The translations under genes were made by a program, and so were the position numbers. The notes under the pieces are model-generated. The model searched no databases. It worked only from the letters and a program-made list of their open reading frames with translations, and was not told the DNA's origin. DNA of 64,000 nucleotides, from positions 248,001 to 312,000 of the forward strand of contig BAAHQB010000062.1 in assembly GCA_054601695.1 (NCBI GenBank). The letters are read 5' to 3'. This DNA comes from Amorphochlora amoebiformis (taxonomy: Eukaryota > Cercozoa > Chlorarachniophyceae). Positions 1 through 14,121 of this stretch are shown here, piece after piece (position 1 is the first letter of the stretch; the number at the start of each line of letters is the position of its first letter).

Positions 1-322
1 CCCTTGGATACTTAGATCCATGCAAATATATACTATATAGAGTACATGTAATCATCCACATGTAGTATAGGTATTCACTCACATGTGTATGAATACTTTG
101 CATCTTTGTATGTACGGTACATATACGAAAACATTTACATATGCATATACATATATAGATATATGTAAATGCATATAGATAATATAACATATATATAATA
201 TATATATATATATCGGTGTACGTATACACAAATAAATATATAAATACATGTATATATATTATATAATATACATATATATATATATATTTACATACGTATG
301 TTATACATGTAGCATGAACCTG

Positions 323-355
<33 letters not shown>

Positions 356-386
356 CTAACACATCTATACATATACGCATATTATA

Positions 387-420
<34 letters not shown>

Positions 421-604
421 AAATATTTCGCATTTTTTTGGTTTTGTTTTGTAAACTATGTATATAGATAGACACATGTTACACATGGTATATATGTCTA
501 TATACATATATATATACACATATATATATATATAATATATATATGTATGTATACATAAATATGTATCCATATATGTATATATATATATTATGTGTGTGTG
601 TGTA
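1..604. repeat. TA-rich microsatellite flank, no gene seen
   Basis: Almost entirely (TA)n, with short TG/CA runs and a few unique words. Open frames here are tyrosine/isoleucine translations of the dinucleotide repeat. It lies downstream of the first minus-strand gene and resembles the intron fill elsewhere in the window. I see no exon-like island. Confidence 0.7.
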
Positions 605-829
605 TTAGCCAAGCTGGTCAATATTCTCCAGTGACATTCTCATCCGCGTAATCTCCTTGTCATCTACATATGACGAGAAAGCCGACATTTTCGATAAAAA
701 GAAAATATCGGCCCAGGGACTCGGGTCATATGCGGAGAGAATTCGGGGGACAGCTCTATATCGGCATCATTTCAAAGCTGTTATGTTGTTTTGCAAGGTG
801 GGAATACACTATCCGTAAGCTATATTTAT

Positions 830-879
<50 letters not shown>

Positions 880-973
880 GTGTATAAATTGTACATGTTA
901 TATACTACATGTATACATATATAGATATATATACATATATATTGTACCCACACACTATCACACACCTTCATAC

Positions 974-1005
<32 letters not shown>

Positions 1006-1584
1006 TATGTATATACATCAACCTGTGTATAGTATGGCATGTATCCACATGTAATAAACACACATAGATTTTCGTCTTTATTATATATATTTTATATAAT
1101 ATATGTAAATATATTTTATAAATGTAGATACTTAGGTACTTACGCGTATAGTTACGAAACATATATATATATATATATATGTATATGTTTATATATATAT
1201 ATATATATATTATTCATACATGTAGACTTTAGGCGGAGGGGTGCTCGAGTTGGGTGAACATCGCAGTCGATTTTTTCTGCATCTCTGCCAGCAATCGTAG
1301 CATATATACATGTGTATATATATATGTGTGTATATACACACATATACATATTTTTATATATATATGGTATATACACATATATATATACATATATATATGT
1401 ATAAATATACACATATATATTTCTGTATGTATATATACATATATATATATATATGTATTATGTATGTGTAAATATGTACATGAACAAACATACATATATA
1501 TATATATATATATTGATTTATATAATATGTATATATATATGAAAATATATTTATATTCAAAGCAATGTATAAATATATATATGT

Positions 1585-1626
<42 letters not shown>

Positions 1627-1704
1627 GTACACTTGTATTCATACTAAGATGTATTTTGTACGTGTATCCATATAATTTACATAGGTATAATAATGTATCG
1701 AATT

Positions 1705-1741
<37 letters not shown>

Positions 1742-2134
1742 GTATGTATGTATAGTATATATATTTATATTACGCATTGTCTGTGAATATGTGTGACCAG
1801 GCCTACCGTCACGCTATCAGTCGCCGACGCCTTTGCAGTCACATTTCCAGATATTCTTTCGGCAAACGACCTGGAATCCTTCTTCGGCTCACATCCACGT
1901 ACGGATTACGATATCATTTCACCTAGAGGCATGCTTTGTTATATCCAGAACGTATTTTGATACGTGCGTATATATATTATATTTTTATAAATAAGTTCAT
2001 ATCTTTCCTAGCACCATCGACATCCTCAACCCTTCTCTTCACCCTTCTCGACACCGTGCCGCGGCTCTTGATAAAGGCTGCCCCAAAGCCAAGCTCAGGC
2101 TCTCGTGATAGCTACAAACGAGAGCGAAACACAT
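605..2134 (-). CDS. small hypothetical protein, four exons
   Basis: I do not recognise this gene. A phase-consistent minus-strand model joins exons 2134-2055, 1870-1807, 1284-1220 and 755-605, giving 119 aa and a TAA stop. The N-terminus ([13 protein letters not shown]...) is hydrophobic and then basic, so a targeting peptide is possible. The best-supported part is the last exon, about 50 codons open, reading [19 protein letters not shown] and ending SLENIDQLG. Its acceptor is TATAG. The second exon reads [19 protein letters not shown] and uses donor GTAGGC, a form also used by the acyl-CoA synthetase gene. The third exon is the weakest because other frames are open too. On the plus strand the same islands also contain open frames (for example one ending at 2205), so strand assignment is an inference from the splice phases. 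Confidence 0.4.
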
Positions 2135-3298
2135 CAACTACAAACCTCTTGGCCACACTTGATACACCTAGCACACGTCCAGCCAAAGCCCGAAAAATTG
2201 TCTGAATTTAGACAATATTGCAGTTATTCTAATGATAGCTTTTCTACACTTGTCAGTAGTATTCTCACAAGTAGTGACACGTTCTTTTCTATAGCTAGAA
2301 CTAGTAAAAATCTTGTTCTAGAGTTTTTACTAGGCTAGCTACCATGCACTCATATTGAAGTTATCCTGATATCACAATTATCACGTGCTCTATAAGTTGA
2401 CTTGTGTTGGCCTAGTTGATTCATGCTAGTCATGATACAAAATATGATGTTCTAGTATTTTGTTTCAGTGTGAGAATACTCAATACTGGAACTAGAAAGA
2501 TCGAGACTAGTTATAAAGTCAAACTATACCGTGACTTCCCAGGTTATCATTGTCTTTACTACTAGCTCTAGTTCGTTACTAGACATCGATAGACTATTAC
2601 TAGTTTAGTTTTAATGTGTATTAAACTTCAGCAACTGCATGCAGCGGTGCCCTCGATCTAGACTTAAGCTCGATCGAATCATCACTGCATATGTCCGTAT
2701 GTATGCTGCTGTGCCGCAGAGCTGTAATTCCACCAGAAAATTAAAGATAAAGCTTAGTTCCACTTCAAAAAATTTCTTTGGAATTCCTCTTGACGAAGCG
2801 ACGACTCACAGTTGTCCCTAAAAATAATCTTAACATTTATTTTTTACGTTCCCCCTCCATAACAATTCTGCGACTAAAAAAACTGAGCGTTAATTCTAAC
2901 TAAGTTTTCAATTTTCTGCTGGTAAGGATGTGCCGAAAAAGCAATTATTGGTATTCCTGATTTTAAAATTTTCATTCTCTTTCTCTATTTTGATCATGCT
3001 TGTGGTGCATGTTTTAATTGAACTATAAATAACGAAAATTATTGTGAGAGATATATTTATACTTGCCTACTGAATGCCACACCCCCCCCCAAAAAAAAAG
3101 GGAAAAATCAACCTAAAAGAAACCCAAAGGAGCGAAGAGAGATATGTTTATTCGATGAAGTCCGTCATAAGAAATACAAAACTTTTCTCTCTCTGTTGTC
3201 GCTATATCATGATATCTGTACACAGATTGGTATAGTTCATATATTTAGACATATGCATACATGTACCAAATGTATACATACGTTAGACCAGTTCACTC
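2135..3298. other. intergenic spacer, CTAG-rich in its left half
   Basis: Positions 2205-2640 lack long TA runs and are dense in CTAG-containing words (ctagtt, tctagt, actaga). The same signature marks 18110-18345, 28660-29450 and 49500-50170, all between genes. Further right there is ordinary AT-rich sequence with a C9/A9 homopolymer near 3083-3101. A 60-codon open frame at 2639-2821 has no splice or domain support. Confidence 0.55.
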
Positions 3299-3864
3299 TT
3301 AGTTTGGGATGGTGTGGCTTCCGTCTGCTGCTTGCCTTCTCCTCCGTTCACTGGGTGATATGCATGTATGTATATATATGTGAATCCAGTACATATACAT
3401 TAAAAAAAAAAGACTAATATGTGTGTGTGTAATATATAGACATACATACATATATAATATATAATATACATAAAAATATATGTGTATATATATATATATG
3501 TGTATATATACATTTCGATATATATACACATTATATATATATATATATATATATATACATAATATATTTACATATCTAAACTGTACAAATTTATACACAA
3601 TGCACATTTACACAGGTACATATCATATATAGTATATGCAGACATGAGTATATCTATGTACATGTATTCGTATATACATACACGATTATGCGTATTTATG
3701 CTACTTTGCTAGAGAATTATGGGTGTTGCGTAGATGTTGAATGGCATGCTCCAGCCGAAGCCCCGCGTCGGGTGTTTCAAGGGACTAGAAAACATTATAT
3801 ACATAAATATATACATATATATATATATATATATATTGTAATATATATATATATATACATTGTA

Positions 3865-3923
<59 letters not shown>

Positions 3924-4036
3924 TATATACATATAATTGTAGATTTTTATATATATATATGGATTACATTTAGATATATACATAGGAGAGAGGAACGGAG
4001 AGGCCCTACTTTTGGAGGTGGAAATCACTAGATAAG

Positions 4037-4071
<35 letters not shown>

Positions 4072-4209
4072 AAGGAGTAGATATTATATTATATGTATGT
4101 AATATGAGGTAAATGTAATTTATATGTTTTTTTGCTTGTAGCTAACGAAGATGTTTGTTACTATACATGCATACATACATGATATATATATATATATATA
4201 TTAATATGT

Positions 4210-4240
<31 letters not shown>

Positions 4241-4592
4241 GGGTGATAAAGGCCCAAAACACTTTCGACCAACTCAATATATAATAAAAACATTCATAGA
4301 ATACACAAGTATACATATAGAAGTACACATGTGTATGTATATTCATATGTACGTGTATACCTTCTTCCGAGTGAGCGACAACTCCAACAAACAAGGCTTC
4401 GAAGCGAGCTAATATACACATATGTTGTACACATTTACCTGTCTTGGGTTCATTTATACACACACAATACGTAAATTTTTATTCACATTTATATTTATAT
4501 ATGTATATATATATATATATATATTTATGAATGTGCATTCATATATCTTTGACACATACAGTAGTATATTAACACTGCCTATTATTTATGTA

Positions 4593-4626
<34 letters not shown>

Positions 4627-5002
4627 TTATACAGAAATGAAATATCACATGGAAATGAAATATCACATGCACGAGAAGAGAGATAGGATATAGGAAATAG
4701 GGATGAGAAAAGGAGAGAGCGGGAGAGATTCGATAGCACAGAGGGAGAGAGAAGTGAGAGGGAGAAAGATAGAAAGAGGAAAGAAAGAGGGAGAGTTGTA
4801 CACATGCTTTTTGTATCTATTTATACATATACATATATATATATATATATATATTGATATGTATATAGAAATATGATATGTATACCGGACTAGGTTGGAG
4901 GGCCGCATACGCCATGACTCCAGCCGCTTCGATCTGGACATGCACATATTTATCAGTGTTATATGTATGTATACGTGGATATAAAATATATGTATATATG
5001 TA

Positions 5003-5048
<46 letters not shown>

Positions 5049-5157
5049 TATATAGATACGTAAGTATATATATCATATGAAATGTGTGTGTATGTGTATA
5101 TACCGCTTCAGTAGTCGTGAGTTCCACAAAGCTAGCTTGACCTGGCTCTACGCCCTG

Positions 5158-5194
<37 letters not shown>

Positions 5195-5295
5195 ATATTT
5201 ATACATATATATATATATATAATATGTTTAGAAATAATATGCCTACATGTGAATACCAAGAACTTATATATATATTCACAAACACACACACACAC

Positions 5296-5342
<47 letters not shown>

Positions 5343-5565
5343 ATACATATGTGTATATACATACTATATATATATATATATACCACAAGAGAAACAGTTC
5401 CGATTTTTCGCTCAGCCCACTTGAGAGCAGCATCAAACGCATTTCCACTCCGACGACTATGATAATGCATGAATATATATGTATCTGTTACACTGTGCAA
5501 TACAAATGCATGTAGTAGATGTGTATTTTTCACAACACACATTCAACACATACTCATATTCATAC

Positions 5566-5603
<38 letters not shown>

Positions 5604-5963
5604 TTATATGTATATCTATATGTATATATATATATTATACATATATGTATGAATATATATATATATATGTATATATAGTATGCATGTGAGCATTATGCAT
5701 ATTATTACGTTTAACATATCGATATAATTATATATATGTGTGTATACATATATATATATGTATATATGTATATGTATATATTTATATATATACATATATA
5801 TATATATGTGTGTGTAGATTTATATTGCAAATGTCAAAGTGTTACCGTGGCAGCCCTCCATTATCTCTTTCCTCCACCTCTCCCATTAGATAATGCATTG
5901 TCGTTACCTAGATTTAACATAAAATGTGTTTTTTTAAGTACTTAAATTTAGTACATAAGATAC

Positions 5964-6013
<50 letters not shown>

Positions 6014-6418
6014 GTATGTATATAATAACATATATATATATATATTACAATATATATATATATATTCATATGTAATTATAGAACATATATATATATATAT
6101 ATATCAATATGTACATATATAGATAATGATAATAATTATTTTAGATGTAAATTGTAAAAGTGTGAAAGGATTTGTCACGAAAGCTAAATGAGAACTGAAT
6201 TCTCCAGAATCAATTTATTTAAAAATAAGTTGGAAAAAGCGGGGAAAACACCTCTCGCCGGACCGCCTCGTGCAGCTCGTGGGCCGTCTTGAGGGACTCT
6301 ATTAGCTCGGGTCGAGATTTCTCTGACCCCTTTAATGTATGTACACATTTCTATATATATATATGTGCATATTTATAAATAATAATAAGAATGTTATATA
6401 CATATATCTATATACATA

Positions 6419-6449
<31 letters not shown>

Positions 6450-6910
6450 CAATGGAAGATTCATCAGAGATATAAACCTAACCCGACGCCCTAACCCTAA
6501 CCCTAACCCTAACCCAAACCCTAACATAGCCCCACACCGTGGAGGAGTCTATGGTCCTCGGACTAAGACATGCTGAATAATCTGATCCTTACCCTAACCC
6601 TAACCCTGGTACAAATTATGTACATATGAGACAAAGGAAGGGAGAGGGGACATAGCTGATCGTTAGCGCTTTGATGTTGGTAAACAAATAAGTAATAAAT
6701 ATTTAGAAACAGAAATACACTGACGGGAGGAAGGGTAAGAGAAATAGAGAAGAATAAGGTTTGACAGTGAAGAGACAGAAAGACTAATGTTACATGACAA
6801 TACCTTATCCCTAATCCGGTCTCCTATGACCATAAGGTAGGTCCCTGAATCCTCTCCAACCACCTCTCTTACCCTATCATATATATATATATATATATTT
6901 ATATATGCAC

Positions 6911-6953
<43 letters not shown>

Positions 6954-8210
6954 CTATGATATGTATATTTGCACATACACATATCTAAGCAGATACTATG
7001 TTTGATACATTTGATAGATAAAGAGAACCTAAAGTTTAGGGATATATATATTTATATGTCTACATGTATTACTATGCTTTGTACATAAATACGTATATTA
7101 CAGATTACACAAACATAAGTATGCATTTTTACACATGTATAGATACACATGTGTTACGAATGACCTAACTCCCTCCGATGCCCGCACCTTAACCAGAGCT
7201 CCACCCTCTCCGCCCACAAATGCTCTTCCGAACGCTTTCGACATTAAACCCCCTCCTTTAGGTGTCCAGGCACCTTTGGTCGGGGGGGGCTTGTCGGAGG
7301 GGGGGTCAAGATGGGTGATCGATTCGATGGTGACCAAGGTGGAGAGGTCAGGGAGAATCTCAACCTGAGGAAGTATAGAAAGCACATACGTGCGGAGTTG
7401 TACTTGTACGTATATATATTGTATGAGAGTAAATAAAATATATAAACACTGTACGACGTGCAACACGTATATAAATATATATATGGACATGTGTTTGTGT
7501 TTTTCATAACATGTCCTACCCGCTCATCTCCAGGCCCCCCGTCAGCAACAATGTAAGCGAACGTTCTGTCGGGAGAGTCGAGAGCTGCTTTTAGCATTTC
7601 CAATTGGGAGCCTGAATAGTGCGTGCACTCAGTTTGGCGATATTGTAATCTAATATATTCTTTACATGGCCAAATATTTAATTGAACTATATTGCCCCGT
7701 GATACATTGCGAACGGGTATTTTACTATTATTCTACTGAAGCATGTCATATAATGTAATACTACTTTATTCTATTGCCTTTTTCCGCAATATACATAAGA
7801 CTGAGAGGTGCTTCTATATCTTCACTTGTTATACATACGTATATATGGCACAAACAATACACATTATTAGACATATATGCATATAATATATATATATATG
7901 TATGAATGTATATATATATATATACATGTAAATATATATATCTACATATATATAGGTATATATATATATATATATATGCGTACATATATATATAAATATA
8001 TACCCGCAAGTCGAAGGGTCCGGGCAGCCCCAGGTGTTAGCACGCCCTGTGCATGAGTAAGATATCTGTAACTTAGTACACACATGCTAGGTAAATATAT
8101 ATATATATATATATTTACATATATATATATATATATTATATCATTATACACATATTATATTGACATATATATACATATATATATACATATGTTCTATGTA
8201 TGCATACATG

Positions 8211-8246
<36 letters not shown>

Positions 8247-8599
8247 TTATATCCTACATTTAATACCGAAACAGGTATCGTTAGTACAGGTCGAACGAAA
8301 GCCTTGCCTGTCCCACGAGCCATTGCCCTGGCCTATTTATCATATTTTGATATATACATACATATAAATTCATGTATACTTATGGTGCAAATATACATGA
8401 TACAGGAAACTTTGGAGGGTTAGGGAATAACCTTCGCTTTCGCGGCTGTTTCTTCTGGGGTAGGCTCCTAGAGTTAGGGATATGGTTAAGGCTGGGGTTT
8501 TTAATATTCTTGATTCGTTACGTACAGACTAGCACGTTTAATCAAATTATACAGGTTTTTTTGTCGGCACATGTACGTAATGTACATAATGTATGCATA

Positions 8600-8642
<43 letters not shown>

Positions 8643-8692
8643 TTCTTCCATTTAAAAAAATACGTGTGTGTGTTGATGTATATATCTAATGC

Positions 8693-8729
<37 letters not shown>

Positions 8730-9087
8730 TGTATGTTCCAACTATATATATGTACATATATACATATATTCATATATATAGGTATACATATATATTATTT
8801 TTACATATATTATACATATTTACATATATATATATATTACTGTTCTAGCATTTATAGATACGTAAGCACACCTTCCTCACAGGCTTAGAAGCAGCTGTCT
8901 CCCTTTGTTGACGCCTAATAAGCGGTTAAGATATTATGTGTACATATGTATATTTACATATGTACAAATATTATCATACATGTATGAACATTTATGTGTA
9001 GCAAATATGAATACATATGTATATAGATATATGTTCATATATATATGCAATTAATTTTGTACATATATACATACATGCAATATATAC

Positions 9088-9124
<37 letters not shown>

Positions 9125-9742
9125 AATTGGTAAGATCCATGTGTTCATGTTAGTATGAAGAACACATGTGCACCAATACATAGAGAATACATACATATAT
9201 ACTTAAAAAAAAAAGTAGGTTGTCGTCTACCTGGGCCTAGTCCTAGGTTGTTTCTTAGGTGATTCAGCCGATGTACTTGGGGCAGTCTTGGAAGCTGACT
9301 TTTTCGCTCTATGGGGTTTCCATATATGTATATATATTATATATATATATATATATATGTATACATACTTACATATTTTGTATATTTCTACACCTAAAAA
9401 TTTGATCAGACATATATATATATATGTATAATATATATATATATATATATGATATATAAATATATATATAATATAAATTTTCATGTAAACTCTCTTGAGA
9501 GGAAATGGAATTATATTGAGGCAATGGGGCGATCTCGATGGGAACGATTGCAAGTAACATTCAAACGTGTATCACAAGGGCGCATACTGGAGGTTTGGGT
9601 TTAAGTTTGAGTGGGCGTTGGGAGTTTGGGTATATTAGGGGCTTACGTTGGGGTTTTGCGCGCGGAACGTGTCTTCCCAGATCTGCGCCTGGTAGAGAGA
9701 TATATGTGTTGAATGTATGATATATACATACATATATATATT

Positions 9743-9791
<49 letters not shown>

Positions 9792-10574
9792 GTGTGTGTG
9801 TACACAATGTGTACATAAAATATGTTTATTTAATATATATATATATATACATATATATAAGTATATATACTTTAGATATATATATATATATAGATAGATA
9901 GATGGATGTATTTACACACATATGAAAAGTTTTCATAGATATTTATATATATATATATATATTATATATAAATATATTATATATATATATATATATATTA
10001 TATATATGTATATTATATATATATATATATATATAGTGTGTGTATATATTTGAGGAACATATACATGTAATATTCATGTACCTTGATCGAGCCTCCCTGT
10101 CCTTGAGGTCCATTTCCGTATCCCACATATCGTGGATATTGTCTGCATAGGTACATATGTCTCACATATACACATACACATATATATATGTACACATACA
10201 TATACATGTAAATATATACATATACATGTGTGTGTGTTTATATATATATATATATATATATACATACATGCTCATAACATACACTATGTAAACCCGAAAC
10301 AGGTAGTGAAGTTTGGAGAAGAGGGATGGGAAAAAATGGAGCGAGCTGGACAAAGAAGAGGAGATGTAGTTATGAAAGACCCTTGCTCTTGCTGCTGGCT
10401 TTGCCCTTGGGTTCGCCACCGCGCCATGAGCCTTGGTTCCGTGAATCTGTGTAATATGTGAATATTTAAATCGGAAAAAATAGGTTCCTAGACAGAACGT
10501 TTATACATTTTCCAATAAATATGTACGTACGAGACATATTGTAATACCTTACATCATTAATACTAACGTACAAA

Positions 10575-10607
<33 letters not shown>

Positions 10608-12405
10608 TATATTATATATTATATATATATATATGTGTTTGTGTATGTATATATACATGCATACACTTTATGTAAATAAAATATATATGTATATATATGT
10701 ATATATTACACAAATACATTTATGTTTATATTACATATACATTTATATGTTCATATAAGTAATTACATACACAAATATTAAAGTAGATATTTACATGCAT
10801 ATAACATAAGTAAATTATATACACAAATATTAAAATAGATATTTACATGCATGTTTGTATATACATGCATGCGTATGTCATGAATATTACCTAACATACA
10901 CCCACTTATGTAACGTATTATCTAACTTAACCAATCAAAAGCCTTACCTTGAGAATCACCATCGCTCAAGGATAGCCCTAACGATGAGTCCCTAGACTTG
11001 GAGCTGGCGTTGATGTCGGATTTCGCGTTGGGTTGGGCGATAAAATCCGATGAGGTTTTGGGTCGGGATTGAGTGTCGGTGGGTTGGGGTCGTTGGGATT
11101 TGCTTTCTTGATTTTTATTTCGTTGAGGTGTTTTCTTAAAAAGTGAGAGGATGAGATCGCGGGCCTGTTAGTTATTATGTGTCATAAAAATTTTCATCTA
11201 CTAAATATTTCTATATATATGTGGGTACATATGTAGATATTACTTGTGATTCATATAACATTGTAAATAATGCGGTATAATTATGATAAATATACTATAC
11301 TACAGTAGAATATACAATTAGAGAAAAATTGCAAATGAGATAGAATAACAACGTACATGTTAATAGGTGTTATAATATTAATTGAATGTATGCTAATACA
11401 AATACCGTCAATGGAATGTGTGTGTATGTATTTGGATAAACATGCATGTGTAAGGATGGAGAAATAATGTACGCATATCCCTAAATCTAGACCTGCTTGG
11501 AATCGATAGCACGTAAATCGCATATCTTTTGGTATAGAAGCATTCGCTCTTTACAATTCATACTGAAGGAGAAATTACGTATCAATTACAATTTCCCTTC
11601 TGAAAAAACTGCGCGAAAAGGAGGGAGGTTTGAACTTAGCTTGGTTTGGTTCTGAGGTTAGTAGTGTATATATAATACATATATTAACATACATATATAC
11701 ATATACTCAGATATATAAATAAATACCCATCGGTCGCCATAGCCTCAATATCATAGCTCAGCAGAGTATCTCCGTCAACGCACTCTCGGCGAAGGATATC
11801 AATGATCTGATTGCATTATTCGTTTTAGGCTCTCCAGCCCCTGTTTCTGGTCTCTCGCCTACTTTTTCGCCGTGTCTCTACACCTCTTGATATCTCTCTA
11901 CGTATCGCTCTCACTCCATCTCTTGATATCTCTCTGCGTACTCACACATTCAAGAAGTCTAGCAATCAGCTTTGTTTGCTACCGAGTCTGGGAGTCCAAC
12001 CCCTCTTGCCCAAACGATCACTTCGGTCTCTGTCCACCCTGATACTTCCTTCATACCTTAAAAGATACACAAGACTTGAGCGAATGATGCACAATACTAT
12101 TTTGTAAGCATATGTTATACGTCAGATTTGAAAAAAAATAGGTCTTAGTCCTAACCTTTGAGGGAAGAGACGGCCTTGCGGAGACTGTTGCGTTCGCCTC
12201 TCTTGATTCCCATTTGTATCATCTTTTGTTTGGGGGCAGGATCAGGGTTTGGATGGATGATAAGCATGTAGATTATTCGTATTTTCAATTTATGTTTCTG
12301 TCCAAATATACGTTGTATACAAATCTAGATATTATATATACACACACACACACTCACATATATATATATATAAAAATATATATATATACATATATATACA
12401 TATAC

Positions 12406-12449
<44 letters not shown>

Positions 12450-14121
12450 AATTTATATATATATATATATATTTATATATACTATATATACTATATATAT
12501 ATATATTATATGTTATGTGTACAATATGCGTAATTATATTTATGTATATTTTACATTTGGTACCTTTTGGTCGGAGAGATGCAGAAGTTGGGTTCCGTCA
12601 ATCCCTTGTTCGAATAGAATTTGAATGATTGAATCCTACATACATACATTATACATCTATTATATGTGCAATATGTCTGAGTATATCGTACAACATATAT
12701 ATATATATACATATATATATTATATATACATATATTATCATATATCATACATATACATATATATATATATATTTATACATATGTATATGTACATGTACAT
12801 ACATAGTGCATATTGTCATCATTGTGTGCAACTTTTCAAATCTATATTACGGAAGTGCATGTTAGTTATTATTATAACCATTTTCTTATTATTCGTGTTG
12901 CTTAATTTTATACTGCAATATATACATATATATACACATATATATCTATGTAGTGTAGATGTATTTATACATGTATGTATATATATATATATAGTAGATG
13001 TATAGAAGAAAATTATACGTGTGTTTGTGTATTGATGTATATTATGGGCTGGTACAGCGAAAAAAAACCTTAGCCCCGTAGCTCCAAAGCCATTGCGACA
13101 CGTGGTCGATAGTCCTGTACAAGCGTTGTGAATGTATACTTATATGTTTAGTACATTTAATTACACACACATATATATATATATATAATATATTACACGC
13201 ACATATATATATTATATATATATATATATATATATTACATATACATAAATATATATATATATATATATATATATTACATATACATAAATATATATATATA
13301 TATATTACATATGTATATATGTATGTATATACATATATGTATATGGGGTGTGTATACGTATATGTCCAAAAAACTACGTATACATACATGTAATTGTATG
13401 AAAAGAATTATGTAACTATATATTAAAATATTAACATTTTGTACACCCACCAATCCTTCGCCGCCAATGGCAACTCTTCTCCTCCCATAGCGCCAACCCC
13501 CACTTGTCTACTTCCCAATGTATTCTTCAGTACCACTCGCATATCCCAACCGGGCCTCACAACCGAGATTAAAGGGCCATTTTGCCTCCCACTCCCGCTC
13601 AGAAGCCCTGAGAGTCGGTAACGAGCATGGGCGGCAACCGAGTGTCCTCGGGGGGAGAGGGAAAGAGGGGAGGGATATATGTTTATCCCATGGGAATACG
13701 TGGTACATAGTATTGCAGAGCCTAAGGTATTGAAAACAAGTGTTGTCATAACAAATGCTTAAGTAAACAGAAGGTTTTCCGGAATGGGTTGGGGAAAGGG
13801 GCAGCTGGAACAGTCTCCTAAAACGCCGGCAAGAGTCCTGTTCCTCCCAGGTACGAAAAGGTATATCGTACAGAACGTCCCTGGAGTAAACCTGGTGCTC
13901 TAGAAGCTTCATGCGCCCCGCCCCCTTCGGAAGTAAAAAGCAAACCCCGACCCCTTGATTCCAAAAGAGTATTTCTGCAGCCCATAAGGTATGTCAAGGG
14001 TCAAAAGCTGTGCACAACATAGAGAGGGATGGGCTATCGAGAGCTACGTCTGTACCGATCCCTTTGCTTCCCCTATCCCCATACCTGCAGCCAAAAAGCC
14101 CCAGAGCTTCAATATTTTCAT
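3299..14121 (-). CDS. tandem SAM-domain protein with basic, disordered middle and unrecognised C-terminus
   Basis: Exons in protein order: 14121-14085, 13974-13872, 13607-13512, 13114-13069, 12635-12564, 12222-12156, 12056-11983, 11806-11727, 11608-11579, 11164-10983, 10446-10381, 10142-10082, 9688-9647, 9308-9231, 8914-8872, 8467-8432, 8327-8267, 8046-8004, 7611-(7520 or 7563), 7364-7165, 6873-6804, 6329-6252, 5907-5846, 5456-5384, 5154-5104, 4933-4886, 4408-4361, 3784-3705, 3350-3299. The first SAM domain (about residues 78-140) contains [32 protein letters not shown] and [15 protein letters not shown]. The second (about 144-215) contains [20 protein letters not shown] and [21 protein letters not shown] domains usually mediate oligomerisation or RNA binding. 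Then come Pro/Ser/Lys-rich stretches ([19 protein letters not shown]) and a more ordered C-terminal part ([31 protein letters not shown]). The phase at 8046-7611 is unresolved: the best reading of 7611-7520 ([19 protein letters not shown]) is one base out. The start and 3' end (alternative stop at 3283) are uncertain. Confidence 0.6.
4636..4800. repeat. 17-bp tandem duplication and purine-rich tract in an intron
   Basis: The word gaaatgaaatatcacatg occurs twice back to back near 4637-4671. A G/A-only low-complexity stretch follows to about 4795. It lies within an intron of the SAM-domain gene and shows no coding signature. Confidence 0.7.
6481..6608 (+). repeat. interstitial telomere-like CCCTAA repeats
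   Basis: Two short CCCTAA clusters, 6489-6525 with one CCCAAA variant and 6591-6607, flank about 65 bp of unique sequence. They sit in an intron of the minus-strand SAM-domain gene, between exons 6804-6873 and 6252-6329. The repeat is the complement of TTAGGG. Confidence 0.85.
10765..10855. repeat. imperfect 45-bp direct repeat in an intron
   Basis: The segment acacaaatattaaagtagat, followed by atttacatgcat, recurs about 48 bp downstream with a one-base change. It lies in the SAM-domain gene between exons 10983-11164 and 10381-10446. Confidence 0.65.
11579..13114 (-). other. exons encoding the two tandem SAM domains
   Basis: Seven consecutive minus-strand exons carry two SAM-like units. Each has the early Trp-rich helix ([21 protein letters not shown]), a GxDG-type turn ([17 protein letters not shown]) and a late basic helix ([21 protein letters not shown]). 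Both domains read in frame through introns at 12636-13068, 12223-12563 and 11807-11982. That junction continuity is the main proof of strand and splicing for this gene. Confidence 0.75.

Noticed and set aside
382-1777. Long open frames of Tyr/Ile/His residues on both strands
   Set aside because: They are translations of (TA)n and (CA)n repeats. The same pattern recurs across the window with no splice or domain support.
1936-2338. Plus-strand frames ending in SKARKIV-like and Ser/Thr-rich peptides
   Set aside because: They overlap the minus-strand first exon and run into the CTAG-rich spacer. The minus-strand chain has matching phases and a stop at 605.
2639-2821. 60-codon plus-strand frame (RKLKIKLSSTSKNFFG...)
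   Set aside because: No splice partner, no recognisable family, and it lies in an intergenic spacer. Kept only as a remote possibility.
3982-4027. Minus-strand exon-like piece ([13 protein letters not shown])
   Set aside because: Including it breaks the phase between exons 4361-4408 and 3705-3784, which join well without it.
13439-13912. Long frames on both strands rich in Pro, Arg and Cys
   Set aside because: Only parts of the minus strand (13872-13974 and 13512-13607) join in phase to the SAM domains. The rest is intron.
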